In this document: one piece after another, positions 35,896 through 44,538 of the stretch | Layout of the letters: each line of letters begins with the position of its first letter | Numbering within the stretch: position 1 is the stretch's first letter | Source of the DNA: Veillonella sp. | Lineage (GTDB): Bacteria; Bacillota; Negativicutes; Veillonellales; Veillonellaceae | Assembly (NCBI RefSeq): GCF_041333735.1 | Contig: NZ_JBGKFB010000001.1 | Coordinates: 985,001-1,049,000, forward strand | Direction: 5' to 3' | DNA: 64,000 nt | Translations under genes and position numbers: made by a program | Notes under the pieces: model-generated | Told to the model about the DNA's origin: nothing | Seen by the model: only the letters and a program-made list of their open reading frames with translations | Databases searched by the model: none

Positions 35896-37035
35896 TTAGT
35901 TTTCTGGATAATTACCGAGCAAGCGGAATTTATCTTGGGATGTGTGAAGCTCTGCTAAAACGGACAATACCTTTGGATCTGCTAAGGAGGCTTCTAAATC
36001 GAGGTAGAACAAGAACTCAAAGTTATGGCCTACGATAGGGCGAGACTCAAGTTTTGTAAGGTTTACGCCGATGTTAGCAAACTTGGTAAGCAATGTACCA
36101 AGGCCACCTGGAGCATGGCTTGCTGTGGTTACTACAGAGATTTTATTAGCCCCTGGGTATACATGGAAGTCCTTGCTAATACAGATAAAGCGGGTATAGT
36201 TGTTATCGCTGTTTTGGATGTTGCGCATCAATGGAGACAAGTTGTACAAGTCTGCACATTGAGGTGCTGCGATAGCGGCTACACCTGGATCGTCACTGGC
36301 TGCTACTAACTGTGCAGCACGCGCTGTGTTATCAAAGGAGCGCAATTCTACACCTTCTAATTTTTCTAGGAAGTGACTACATTGGCCCAATGCTTGTGGG
36401 TGAGAGATGATAGTATGAATATCCTCTAGTTTTGTGCCTTTTTTCACGAGTAGATCGTGAGAAATCCATAGGCGTGTACCGCGTACGATATAGCATTTAC
36501 GATCCTCTAGAAGGTCATATACTTCTTTTACAGAACCATTGGAGCTATTTTCGATAGGTAATACACCGAATTGACATTCGCCAGACTCAACGGCATCGAA
36601 CACGGCGCGGAAGCCTGTTACGTAGTGAATTTGGCTAAGTGGTAATAATTTATCGCATGCCACTTGTGCATTGCTGCCAAATACGCCAGCACAAGCTACG
36701 CTGCCTCGTTGAGGAGGCAAGGTAGGGGATTGCTCAATGGCTTTTTTCATTTTTACAGTGAACTCATTATCTTGGAATAATTGTTCAGACTGGTACGTAC
36801 GGCTCAAGCTGAATAATGCTTCGAAGAAACGACGCGCATATAGGTCGAGGTCAGGACCTGCATCTCTCGTTACTTTGTCGAGAATATCGCGCTCCCGTTT
36901 AGCATCGTAAATGGCCTTATTCATTTCTTTCTTTGCCGCTGCTACGTCTTTGGAGAGTTCCATGCGCTCTTTGAATAATTCGAGCATCTGATCGTTTATG
37001 TCGTTAATTTTAACGCGTACTTCATCTAAGTTCAT
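35896..37035 (-). CDS. pheA: Bifunctional chorismate mutase-prephenate dehydratase (P-protein)
   Basis: 379 residues in the order AroQ chorismate mutase (1-85: VRVKINDINDQMLELFKERMEL, AKREREIL-like AKRERDIL), prephenate dehydratase (about 110-285: VACAGVFGSNAQVAC, FGVLPIENSSNGSV, NNYTRFICIS) and a C-terminal ACT domain (GGLGTLLTKFANIGVNLTKLESRP) that binds phenylalanine in relatives. It commits chorismate to phenylalanine. ATG 37035 follows AGGAGA; the gene overlaps the end of aroC by 14 bases. In the dehydratase, VACAGVFG replaces the usual xAYLGPxGT, a slightly divergent start of the domain. Confidence 0.94.
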   Translation of the reverse strand: MNLDEVRVKINDINDQMLELFKERMELSKDVAAAKKEMNKAIYDAKRERDILDKVTRDAGPDLDLYARRFFEALFSLSRTYQSEQLFQDNEFTVKMKKAIEQSPTLPPQRGSVACAGVFGSNAQVACDKLLPLSQIHYVTGFRAVFDAVESGECQFGVLPIENSSNGSVKEVYDLLEDRKCYIVRGTRLWISHDLLVKKGTKLEDIHTIISHPQALGQCSHFLEKLEGVELRSFDNTARAAQLVAASDDPGVAAIAAPQCADLYNLSPLMRNIQNSDNNYTRFICISKDFHVYPGANKISVVTTASHAPGGLGTLLTKFANIGVNLTKLESRPIVGHNFEFLFYLDLEASLADPKVLSVLAELHTSQDKFRLLGNYPEN

Positions 37036-38116
37036 GGTCAATATCTCCTAAGAAATCAAGAATAACGAGGGCTGTTACGGCTTCGATAACAGGTACTGCA
37101 CGAAGCGCTACACATGGGTCATGACGACCTTGAATGGTGAGCAATGTGTCCTCTTTTCGGGAAAGTGATACAGAATGTTGTTCTTTATAAATGGATGGTG
37201 TTGGCTTGATGCCTACTTGCATAACGAGCGGTAAACCGTTGGTAATACCGCCTTGGATACCACCGCTATTGTTAGTTGTTGTTGTAATCTTGTCACCGTT
37301 CATGGTGAAAGCATCATTTACTTCGGAACCAAGCTTAGCACACATGTCGAAACCACCGCCGAAGGATACGCCCTTAATAGCAGGTACACCAAAGATAACG
37401 CGAGCTAGTCGGTTTTCAATGCCGTCAAAGTTTGGATTGCCAAGGCCAATTGGTAGGCCTGTAGCAACGACTTCAACGATACCACCGGTAGAGTCGCCGT
37501 CCTTTTTGAGCTGCATGACCAAGTTTTCTACTTCGCTACGTTTTTGTGCATCCACCATAGCAATCGGCTCTGTAGCGATGCTAGCTAATGCTTTCATATC
37601 TGGTTGAACCATATCGATAGGAGCATCTTGGATCGTTCCCACTTGTTTTAAATGACCGTGGATTTCGATACCTTTTTCGCGTAATAGTTGAAGGGCGATG
37701 CCACCAGCTACGCAAAGAGGTGCTGTAAGGCGAGCTGAGAAATGACCGCCTCCGCGCATATCTACCTTGTCGCCGTAGCGCATGCGCGCCGTGAAGTCCG
37801 CATGAGATGGGCGAGGGATGTCGCGCAAGTTATTGTAATCGCTAGAATGCTGCGATGTGTTGCGGATCATAAATGCCAATGGAGAACCGCTGAGCATACC
37901 ATCTACGATACCTGCTAAGAACTCAGGTACATCGGCTTCTTTACGTTGCGTTGTTAATTGATTTTGCCCTGGCGCACGGCGCTTTAAAAAGGCTTTTAAT
38001 TCATCGATATCGATGGTATGTCCACAAGGTAGACCCTCTACAATACCACCGATGGCGTACCCATGAGAGGCGCCGAAGGTAGATACCTGTATGGTTTTAC
38101 CGAAATTAGATGCCAT
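37022..38116 (-). CDS. aroC: Chorismate synthase
   Basis: 364 residues, standard length, catalysing 1,4-elimination of phosphate from EPSP using reduced FMN. Signatures: the N-terminal FGASHGYAIGGIVEGLP, RPSHADFTARMRYG, the RGGGHFSARLTAPLC segment and the C-terminal RHDPCVALRAVPVIEA. It overlaps pheA and is 72 bases downstream of aroA in the operon. Confidence 0.97.
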   Translation of the reverse strand: MASNFGKTIQVSTFGASHGYAIGGIVEGLPCGHTIDIDELKAFLKRRAPGQNQLTTQRKEADVPEFLAGIVDGMLSGSPLAFMIRNTSQHSSDYNNLRDIPRPSHADFTARMRYGDKVDMRGGGHFSARLTAPLCVAGGIALQLLREKGIEIHGHLKQVGTIQDAPIDMVQPDMKALASIATEPIAMVDAQKRSEVENLVMQLKKDGDSTGGIVEVVATGLPIGLGNPNFDGIENRLARVIFGVPAIKGVSFGGGFDMCAKLGSEVNDAFTMNGDKITTTTNNSGGIQGGITNGLPLVMQVGIKPTPSIYKEQHSVSLSRKEDTLLTIQGRHDPCVALRAVPVIEAVTALVILDFLGDIDHELR

Positions 38117-38188
38117 TATATTAACTCCTACTATATAGTACGTACTATTTCTATTATCTATTAGATTAAACCAGATAGGATTAGAAAT

Positions 38189-39457
38189 CTAAACTGGTTG
38201 TGCATTACCGCCCAGTAAGTTCCAGTCCTCAAAGAAGTCTGGATAGGATTTTGTGATAGCTTCGCTATCTTTTAAGGTAACAGGGGCTTCACTGATGAGA
38301 GCCATCAATGTGCCAGCCATAACGAGTCGATGGTCATTTACACAATCACCTTGGCCACCTTTAAGTATACCACTACCGATGATGTATAGGTCATCGCCTT
38401 CTTCGCGAACGGTACCGCCTAGATCTCTTACGAGATTGGCAACAGCTACAAGGCGATCAGATTCTTTCAAACGTAGGCGAGCACCCTTAACAAAGGAGCT
38501 TTCACCAGAAATAGAGCAAGCCAGGGCTGCCATAACAGGCAACATATCAGGCATTTGCTCTAGATCTACATGAATTGGTTTCGACGCTCGGCCTGTAACC
38601 GTTACATTCATACCATCCCATACCACATCACAACCAGCATCAATCATAACTTGCATGATGCGGCGGTCTGCTTGTACAGAATTCTTGTTCATACCAGTAA
38701 TAGTAATTGGTTTGCCCGTCATACCAGCGGCTACCATCCAGATTGCTGCATTAGACCAATCGCCTTCGATTTGGTAATTATCACGACCTATGAAGGACGC
38801 ACCAAATGGTACTGTGAAAGCCTCATTGATGTTTCTGTCTGGTAAAGTGTGTTCTACTTCGACACCAAAATCTCGCATTGCTTCAGTAGTTAGTGTTACA
38901 TAATCACTAGATTGTAGTGGCGTAGTAGAGGTAATAGTAGATAAGCCGATTTGAGGGGCTGCCAACAATAAACCAGAGAAGAATTGGCTACTCACATCGC
39001 CTACCATGGAGAAATTGCCCCCTTGAAGACGACCTGTCATAGTGAATGGTGGTTTATCTTGAGAGAATGTTACGCCATGCGCTTTCATTTCACCTAGCAT
39101 AGGTTCGAGTGGGCGATCTGGTAAACGACCTTTGGCATCTACATCTACATCGTTACAGATGGATGCTGCTACAGGTAATAAAAGGCGTAATGTAGTGCCT
39201 GATTCGTGCGGTACTACATTGCCCTTTGCTGGAGCTGGGCCAGGAGTAACGGTAACAATTTTATTTTCATATACTACGTGGGCCCCTAAGCCTCGCAAAG
39301 AGTCCATCGTTGCATCGATATCCTTAGAGGTACGACTCAGTAATATAGTAGATGGAGAGGTAGCAAGGGCTGCACAAATCAATGCGCGGTGTGCATGGGC
39401 CTTTGCTGGAATAGACGCAATCGTTCCTGTAGGAATGGCGTTCGTTACGGAATGCAT
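38189..39457 (-). CDS. aroA: 3-phosphoshikimate 1-carboxyvinyltransferase (EPSP synthase)
   Basis: 422 residues with the two-domain EPSP synthase fold. Markers: KAHAHRALICAALA near the N-terminus, ESGTTLRLLLPVAA (class I has GNAGTAMRPL, so this is the other type), GRLPDRPLEPM, SSQFFSGLLLAAP and the C-terminal RLRLKESDRLVAVANL. The ESGTTLRL form resembles the glyphosate-tolerant class II enzymes more than the sensitive class I, an inference from motif only. It lies 18 bases after aroB. Confidence 0.95.
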   Translation of the reverse strand: MHSVTNAIPTGTIASIPAKAHAHRALICAALATSPSTILLSRTSKDIDATMDSLRGLGAHVVYENKIVTVTPGPAPAKGNVVPHESGTTLRLLLPVAASICNDVDVDAKGRLPDRPLEPMLGEMKAHGVTFSQDKPPFTMTGRLQGGNFSMVGDVSSQFFSGLLLAAPQIGLSTITSTTPLQSSDYVTLTTEAMRDFGVEVEHTLPDRNINEAFTVPFGASFIGRDNYQIEGDWSNAAIWMVAAGMTGKPITITGMNKNSVQADRRIMQVMIDAGCDVVWDGMNVTVTGRASKPIHVDLEQMPDMLPVMAALACSISGESSFVKGARLRLKESDRLVAVANLVRDLGGTVREEGDDLYIIGSGILKGGQGDCVNDHRLVMAGTLMALISEAPVTLKDSEAITKSYPDFFEDWNLLGGNAQPV

Positions 39458-39475
39458 ATAAATCTCCTTTATATC

Positions 39476-40528
39476 TTAGTCTAAATAAGTGGCAAGCTCT
39501 TCGTGTGTTACCACCTTGAGTTCGCTATGGCCGTAGCTTGTAGGAACTACGATTTTTATAGTTGCCCCTTCACTTTTTTTATCGTGCTTAGCAGCTGCAA
39601 GGATTTCTTCTTTTGTTATGGTCGTAGTAGTTGGCAAATCGTGTGCTTCGATGAGGGCTTTTAATTTTTCTAATGCTTCTGCATCTAATTCTCCATGTTT
39701 TACAGCACCTTGTGCCATGAGGACCATACCGATGGCTACAGCATAGCCATGGTGGACTTCAAAATGACTGGCCTTTTCGATGCCATGACCAAAGGTATGA
39801 CCTAGATTTAAGAGGGCACGAACACCGGACTCGCGTTCATCTTGCTCTACGATATCCGCCTTTGCTTGAACACAACGAGCGATAACGGCACTAACGCTAT
39901 CGCGATGCTTTATTAATGGCTTATGCTCGAGTTGGGTTAATAAACCTGGTACATCGAGGAAACCGTATTTGATAATTTCCCCACAACCATTTTTCCATTC
40001 CATGTCTGGCAATGTATGGAGGGTTGTAGGATCACAGAGGACTAGGATAGGTTGTTTGAAAGCACCCCAAAGGTTTTTACCCGCTTCGAGATTGACTGCT
40101 GTTTTACCGCCTACAGAGGAGTCTACTGCAGCTAATAGAGACGTAGGAACCTGTACATAGTCGATACCACGTAAGTAGGTAGCTGCTGCAAAGCCTGCCA
40201 TATCGCCTACAACGCCACCGCCAAGAGCGATAAGTAAATCTTTACGCGTTAACGATTGAGCCGCCATGTATTCTATTAAATCGATGAGTTGATGAGCGTT
40301 TTTGGAGCTTTCACCAGCAGGGAATACATAATCACAAACAGTATAACCCGCATGTTCCATATTAGCTTTCACAAAATCCAAATAGTGTGGTGCCACATTG
40401 CTGTCGCTGACGATGATAACACGGCAATTTGGTTTTAACGGTTTAATATAATCGGTGATGCGTTGTAAGGCGCCCTCCTCGATGACAACATCGTAAGGTG
40501 TGGATGCGTTAATGTGGATGCGAGTCAT
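39476..40528 (-). CDS. aroB: 3-dehydroquinate synthase
   Basis: 350 residues, usual length, forming dehydroquinate from DAHP with NAD and a divalent metal. Visible are the NAD loop ALGGGVVGDMAGFAAATYLRG (parts named), QVPTSLLAAVDSSVGGKTAVN, the metal ligands in GCGEIIKYG and GHTFGHGIE, and KHDKKSEG. ATG 40528 has AAGGA upstream; a further in-frame ATG five codons earlier overlaps the ribosome site. Between aroF and aroA in the operon. Confidence 0.97.
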   Translation of the reverse strand: MTRIHINASTPYDVVIEEGALQRITDYIKPLKPNCRVIIVSDSNVAPHYLDFVKANMEHAGYTVCDYVFPAGESSKNAHQLIDLIEYMAAQSLTRKDLLIALGGGVVGDMAGFAAATYLRGIDYVQVPTSLLAAVDSSVGGKTAVNLEAGKNLWGAFKQPILVLCDPTTLHTLPDMEWKNGCGEIIKYGFLDVPGLLTQLEHKPLIKHRDSVSAVIARCVQAKADIVEQDERESGVRALLNLGHTFGHGIEKASHFEVHHGYAVAIGMVLMAQGAVKHGELDAEALEKLKALIEAHDLPTTTTITKEEILAAAKHDKKSEGATIKIVVPTSYGHSELKVVTHEELATYLD

Positions 40529-40602
40529 AACGGTTCCTTTCATAAAAGAATAAGCTAGTATCTATTATAACGGATACTAGCTTATTTGTGTGCTATTTGA
40601 GA

Positions 40603-41616
40603 TTATTTAGTGCATTCTACCAATGCTTGGCGCAATGCGATAACTTCTTTCATAAGGCTAGTGAATTGGTCTGGACGTAATGCTTGAGGGCCATCGCACA
40701 ATGCTTTGGATGGATCGTTGTGAACTTCGATCATAAGGCCGTCTGCACCGCCACCTACGGATGCAAGGGAAAGTGGACGAACCATGCGGCTCATACCTGC
40801 AGCGTGGCTAGGGTCCATGATGATTGGTAAGTGAGATAATTCGTGCATCATAGGGATGGCTGTTACGTCTAATGTATTACGAGTTTTAGTTTCGAATGTG
40901 CGGATACCGCGTTCGCATAATACAACTTGTTCATTGCCTTCGGACATGATGTATTCAGCAGCCATCAACCATTCTTCGTATGTAGCAGATAAACCACGTT
41001 TTAAAAGAACTGGTTTATTTAATTTACCTACTTCTTTTAAAAGTGTGAAGTTTTGCATGTTACGAGCGCCGATTTGAAGCATATCTACGTTATCGAAGTA
41101 TTGTAATTGGGAAATATCCATTACTTCGGAAACGATAGGAAGACCAGTTTCTTTTTTAGCTAGCTCTAACAATTCTAAACCTTCTGGCCCCATACCTTGG
41201 AAGGAGTATGGAGAAGTACGAGGTTTGAAAGCGCCGCCGCGAAGGATTGTGGCACCAGCTTCTTTACAAGCTTTTGCTGTTTCTAATACTTGTTCAGGTG
41301 TTTCAACGGAGCAAGGACCAGCCATTACTGCGAAGTGACCACCACCGATCAATGCGCCACCTACGTTGATTACAGAATCATCTGGATGGAATTTACGGTT
41401 TGCTTTTTTGTATGGTTCTTGAATGCGAGTTACTTTATCTACGAAATCTAGGGATTCGATTTGACGTGCATCAAGAGATGCAGTATCACCGATAAGACCT
41501 AAAATATTATAGCGTGCACCTTCTACTGGGTGGATAATGAAGCCTTTTTCCTCTAATTCACTGCGTAAACGAGATACCTCTGTTTCTGCTGCGTTTTGTT
41601 TCAATGTAATAATCAT
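40603..41616 (-). CDS. aroF: 3-deoxy-7-phosphoheptulonate (DAHP) synthase, type I-beta with regulatory N-domain
   Basis: 337 residues. A ferredoxin-like N-terminal domain (1-70) precedes the catalytic barrel, as in the Thermotoga maritima enzyme, where that domain mediates feedback by tyrosine and phenylalanine. Barrel markers: VMAGPCSVE, RGGAFKPRTSPYSFQG, LLKRGLSATYEEWL, GIRTFET and DPSHAAG. It catalyses the entry step of aromatic synthesis and is the first structural gene of the operon, just behind the leader peptide and attenuator. An AAGGAGG site precedes the ATG. Confidence 0.96.
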   Translation of the reverse strand: MIITLKQNAAETEVSRLRSELEEKGFIIHPVEGARYNILGLIGDTASLDARQIESLDFVDKVTRIQEPYKKANRKFHPDDSVINVGGALIGGGHFAVMAGPCSVETPEQVLETAKACKEAGATILRGGAFKPRTSPYSFQGMGPEGLELLELAKKETGLPIVSEVMDISQLQYFDNVDMLQIGARNMQNFTLLKEVGKLNKPVLLKRGLSATYEEWLMAAEYIMSEGNEQVVLCERGIRTFETKTRNTLDVTAIPMMHELSHLPIIMDPSHAAGMSRMVRPLSLASVGGGADGLMIEVHNDPSKALCDGPQALRPDQFTSLMKEVIALRQALVECTK

Positions 41617-41673
41617 GATAATTCCTCCTTATAACTACAGTGAATAGTAGGGCTTACCATACGGGATAGCAAA

Positions 41674-41710
41674 CAAAAAAGGGCTACCCGTAGTTTAATA
41701 CGGGTAGCCC
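41674..41710 (-). terminator. Attenuator terminator in the aro operon leader
   Basis: On the minus strand GGGCTACCCGTA pairs perfectly with TACGGGTAGCCC around a 6-base loop, then T6GT3. It lies between the leader peptide stop (41750) and aroF. Its 5' arm can also pair over 8 bases (TACCCGTA) with TACGGGTA inside leader codons 20-23 (41773-41780), giving an alternative antiterminator. Confidence 0.9.
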
Positions 41711-41749
41711 TTTTACTATTCTAAGCAACTAATAATGACTCAATCTTAA

Positions 41750-41839
41750 TTAGCGTACCACAAATAGTTCCTTACCCGTACGTTGGATAAAGAACCAATA
41801 AAAGTATTGTTTTGTAGCTAGGCTAATTTGGTTAGTCAT
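41750..41839 (-). CDS. Aromatic amino acid leader peptide of the aro operon
   Basis: A 29-codon frame reading M-T-N-Q-I-S-L-A-T-K-Q, then YFYWFF at codons 12-17, ending in VVR. AAAGGAG lies 9 bases upstream of the ATG. Six consecutive codons for Tyr, Phe and Trp, just before a strong terminator and the DAHP synthase gene, are what ribosome-stalling attenuation needs. When charged aromatic tRNAs run short, a ribosome would stall there and leave codons 20-23 free to pair with the terminator arm. All three aromatic amino acids are represented, fitting an operon that makes their common precursor. Confidence 0.88.
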   Translation of the reverse strand: MTNQISLATKQYFYWFFIQRTGKELFVVR

Positions 41840-41872
41840 CTTTGGTTGCTCCTTTCTAAAAATTATGGGTAT

Positions 41873-41902
41873 AGTATAAACCCAAATGATAAAATTATGC
41901 AA
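41873..41902 (-). promoter_or_regulatory. Promoter of the aro operon
   Basis: On the minus strand TTGCAT (41897-41902), 18 bases, TATACT (41873-41878). The predicted start is about 20 bases before the leader peptide ribosome site. Confidence 0.65.
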
Positions 41903-42094
41903 CACCTAAAAATGAATTTCATATAAGTTTTAAAATATTTTTGCTGTAGGAATTAATGGAAACCTAGAAATTTTATGGAATTAAGCGTGTTTTTGATATA
42001 ATAAAAATAAGAAGTTTTTCGATCGGCATAGAGTATTTTGGAATACAACTAAATCGATTCTTATAAATATACTTATAATTAGAAAGGGGCACCC

Positions 42095-42511
42095 ATGATT
42101 GTTCAAGTTCTAGATCATATTACTGATGAAATAAAACAAATTCGTATCGATGTGTTTATGAAAGAACAAGGCTTTGAAGACGAGTTTGATGAAATCGATG
42201 ATATAGCAAAGTTTGTACTCTTATCTATAGATGGCAAAGCTGCTGGTACGTGTCGTTATTTTCCAAGTGATGTAGCTGGAGATGCACATATTGGACGTAT
42301 GGCGGTACGTAAGCTATACCGTGGACAACATTTAGGTACCAAGATTATGATGGCTGCAGAGAACGGCATTCGCCGTGACGGATTTAAAACCTGCTCCTTG
42401 TCGGCTCAAGTACAGGCAAAACCATTCTACGAATCCCTTGGGTATAAAGCTGAAGGAGAGGAATACCTTGATGAAGGATGCCCACATATCTTGATGCGGA
42501 AGGTTTTATAA
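42095..42511 (+). CDS. ElaA/YjcF-like GNAT acetyltransferase
   Basis: A 138-residue single-domain GNAT protein. IRIDVFMKEQGF near the N-terminus and the acetyl-CoA loop IGRMAVRKLYRGQHLGTKIM match the small ElaA/YjcF group; AKPFYESLGYKAEGEEYLDEGCPH is the typical C-terminus. Substrate unknown. AAAGGGG precedes the ATG and TATAAT lies at 41997-42002. Divergent from the aro operon. Confidence 0.88.
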   Translation: MIVQVLDHITDEIKQIRIDVFMKEQGFEDEFDEIDDIAKFVLLSIDGKAAGTCRYFPSDVAGDAHIGRMAVRKLYRGQHLGTKIMMAAENGIRRDGFKTCSLSAQVQAKPFYESLGYKAEGEEYLDEGCPHILMRKVL

Positions 42512-42619
42512 GGCTTTATACTATAAAAACAAGTAGATACTTCTATAAAATCAATTCCTATATGATACGTAATAGTTAATAGGTAAGTTGATATATTGTT
42601 TGTTGTGAGGTGAAAAATT

Positions 42620-43078
42620 ATGAAATTAGCAGAGGCATTACAAGAACGAGCTGATTTAAATAAGAAAATTAGTGATTTGCGAGGTCGTTTAAATCAAAAT
42701 AGTTTAGTACAAGAAGGGGAAATACCTAATGAAGACCCTAAAGTATTGATGCAAGAATTAGAAGCGGCAATTGCAAGATTTCAACAACTCATTAAAGATA
42801 TTAATCTCACTAACTGTACAACTATTGTTGAAGGCCGCTCTTTAACGCAAATTATAGCGGAAAAAGAAGGTGCTATTATGCGGCTTTCTGCATATCGTGC
42901 GTTAGCAGATAGTGCGAGTGCTATCAATTATAGGGCTCGTGGATCAGAAATTAAAATGATAGCAACTGTAAATGTTAGTGAATTACAAAAAACAGCAGAT
43001 AAAATATCTAAGGAGATTCGCACATTAGATAACTTATTACAATCCACTAACTGGACTGTTGATTTAATAGAGTACTAA
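42620..43078 (+). CDS. DIP1984-family protein
   Basis: A 152-residue, mostly helical protein. MKLAEALQERADLNKKISDLRGRL at the start (heptad-like), an NxTN-rich centre and RTLDNLLQSTNWTVDLIE at the end match the DIP1984 family, a set of small cytoplasmic proteins of unknown role once called septicolysin-like. GTGAGG precedes the ATG. It stands about 110 bases after the acetyltransferase. The following 189 bases before the terminator show nothing I recognise. Confidence 0.8.
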   Translation: MKLAEALQERADLNKKISDLRGRLNQNSLVQEGEIPNEDPKVLMQELEAAIARFQQLIKDINLTNCTTIVEGRSLTQIIAEKEGAIMRLSAYRALADSASAINYRARGSEIKMIATVNVSELQKTADKISKEIRTLDNLLQSTNWTVDLIEY

Positions 43079-43267
43079 TTACAAGTTGGTAATCAAGATA
43101 GGGTGGATACAAAGCCACGATTGCTTAATTCGTAAAAAGATGACATTACATGTACGGGGCGTTGATGATATGTATCGTGTAGGCCCTTATCGGGTATAAA
43201 TGTATGGTTATTTTTTATAATGTATTACCATGTGTCAACTATTTTGATGAGGGTGGCGTTGGGGACT

Positions 43268-43313
43268 AAAAAAGGATGCTTTCACAGTTTTCTGTGAAAG
43301 CATCCTTTTTTTA
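43268..43313. terminator. Bidirectional intrinsic terminator
   Basis: A perfect 20-bp stem, AAAAAAGGATGC... to its complement ending in T6, with a TTTT loop. It lies between convergent genes and reaches the nrdB stop. Confidence 0.93.
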
Positions 43314-44339
43314 TTCTAAGTCATCGAAATCAAATGCTGCTGCTTTTGTATAGTTTGTAACTTTGGCTTCGAAGAAGTCAGTTTTTGTGCTATTCAAATT
43401 GGAGAAGCTTTCGATCCATTCCATAGGATTTTCCTTGATTTCAGGATATAAATGAGGTAAGCCGATTGCTTCTAAGCGGATGTTTGCAAGGTATTTGATA
43501 TAGCGTTCGATAAGAACGTTGTTAAGGCCGAGGATTTTATCATCAGTGATATATTGACCCCAAGCGATTTCATTCTCCGCACCTTGGCGAATCATGTCAG
43601 TAATTTTCGCTTCTAGTTCAGGTGTGAACAAGTCAGGGCGTTCACGGCGTAACTCGCGGATGATGTTTTGGAACAATACAAGATGAGTTACTTCGTCGCG
43701 GTTGATGTATTTGAAGATTGTGGATGTAGCTGTCATTTTACCTTGGCGTGCCAATGTGTAGAAGAAGCTAAAGCCAGAGTAGAAATAAATACCTTCTAGG
43801 ATATAGTTCGCAATGATTGTATGAATAAGGTTTGCTTCGCTAGAATCGTCGCTGAAACGTTGGTATGCATCGGCGATGAAACGGTTACGTTCAAGCAATG
43901 TTTTATCTGTACGCCATTCGTCATAAATTTTGTCACGTGTAATAGGGTTTGTTACAGTGTCCAAAATGTAAGAATAACTTTGAGCGTGAATTTCTTCTTG
44001 GAATGCTTGGATATTCAATAAGGATGCCACTTCAGATGCTGTAATATAGCGGCTCAAGTTAGGCAAGTTTTCAGATTGAATGGAATCAAGGAAGTTCAAG
44101 AACGCAATGATTTTGTCAAATGCACGGCGTTCGTAATCTGTTAAGTATGGGAATTGCTTAACGTCTTCGTTCAAGGAAATTTCTTCAGGAATCCAGAAGT
44201 TGTTGAGCATTGTACGGTACATTTGGTTAGCCCAGTCGTACTTGATACGGTTCCATTCGCGAAGGTTTGTAGTATTGCCACCAATCATAGATTGCGTGCC
44301 ACGTTCACCATGTTCGTTAAAGATCAGTTTTTTATCCAT
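43311..44339 (-). CDS. nrdB: Class I ribonucleotide reductase beta subunit
   Basis: 342 residues of the ferritin-like radical subunit. All iron ligands and the radical tyrosine fit, with numbering almost as in E. coli: Asp85 (FLDSIQ), Glu115 and His118 (FQEEIHAQSY), Tyr122, the Glu in ILEGIYFYSGF, and Glu plus His in NRDEVTHL. It supplies the tyrosyl radical for deoxyribonucleotide synthesis by the alpha subunit. AAAGGAG precedes the start. It follows the alpha gene after 199 bases that hold regulatory-looking hairpins. Confidence 0.95.
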   Translation of the reverse strand: MDKKLIFNEHGERGTQSMIGGNTTNLREWNRIKYDWANQMYRTMLNNFWIPEEISLNEDVKQFPYLTDYERRAFDKIIAFLNFLDSIQSENLPNLSRYITASEVASLLNIQAFQEEIHAQSYSYILDTVTNPITRDKIYDEWRTDKTLLERNRFIADAYQRFSDDSSEANLIHTIIANYILEGIYFYSGFSFFYTLARQGKMTATSTIFKYINRDEVTHLVLFQNIIRELRRERPDLFTPELEAKITDMIRQGAENEIAWGQYITDDKILGLNNVLIERYIKYLANIRLEAIGLPHLYPEIKENPMEWIESFSNLNSTKTDFFEAKVTNYTKAAAFDFDDLE

Positions 44340-44363
44340 AGTAGGACTCCTTTATACAACGAT

Positions 44364-44422
44364 GCGACCTATACTGCTATAGGTCGTCATCAGATTTATA
44401 ATATTGGTGAAAGTATCTTTCA
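44364..44422. promoter_or_regulatory. Inverted repeats in the nrdA-nrdB gap
   Basis: CGACCTATA/TATAGGTCG (44365-44386, loop CTGC) lies just before the nrdB ribosome site. GTGAAAG-TAT-CTTTCAC (about 44405-44421), a symmetric 17-mer, lies upstream beside a TATTAT-like -10. The second looks like an operator. Neither matches the NrdR box consensus I know. Confidence 0.5.
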
Positions 44423-44538
44423 CATGTTTAGTGCTCTCTACTTATAGTGTATAGTTTTTATAAAATATAGCAATGATATTTTTAACTTTTACCATGACCT
44501 ACATTTTATTATATAAGGTAGAGTATATCTGCCTCGGA

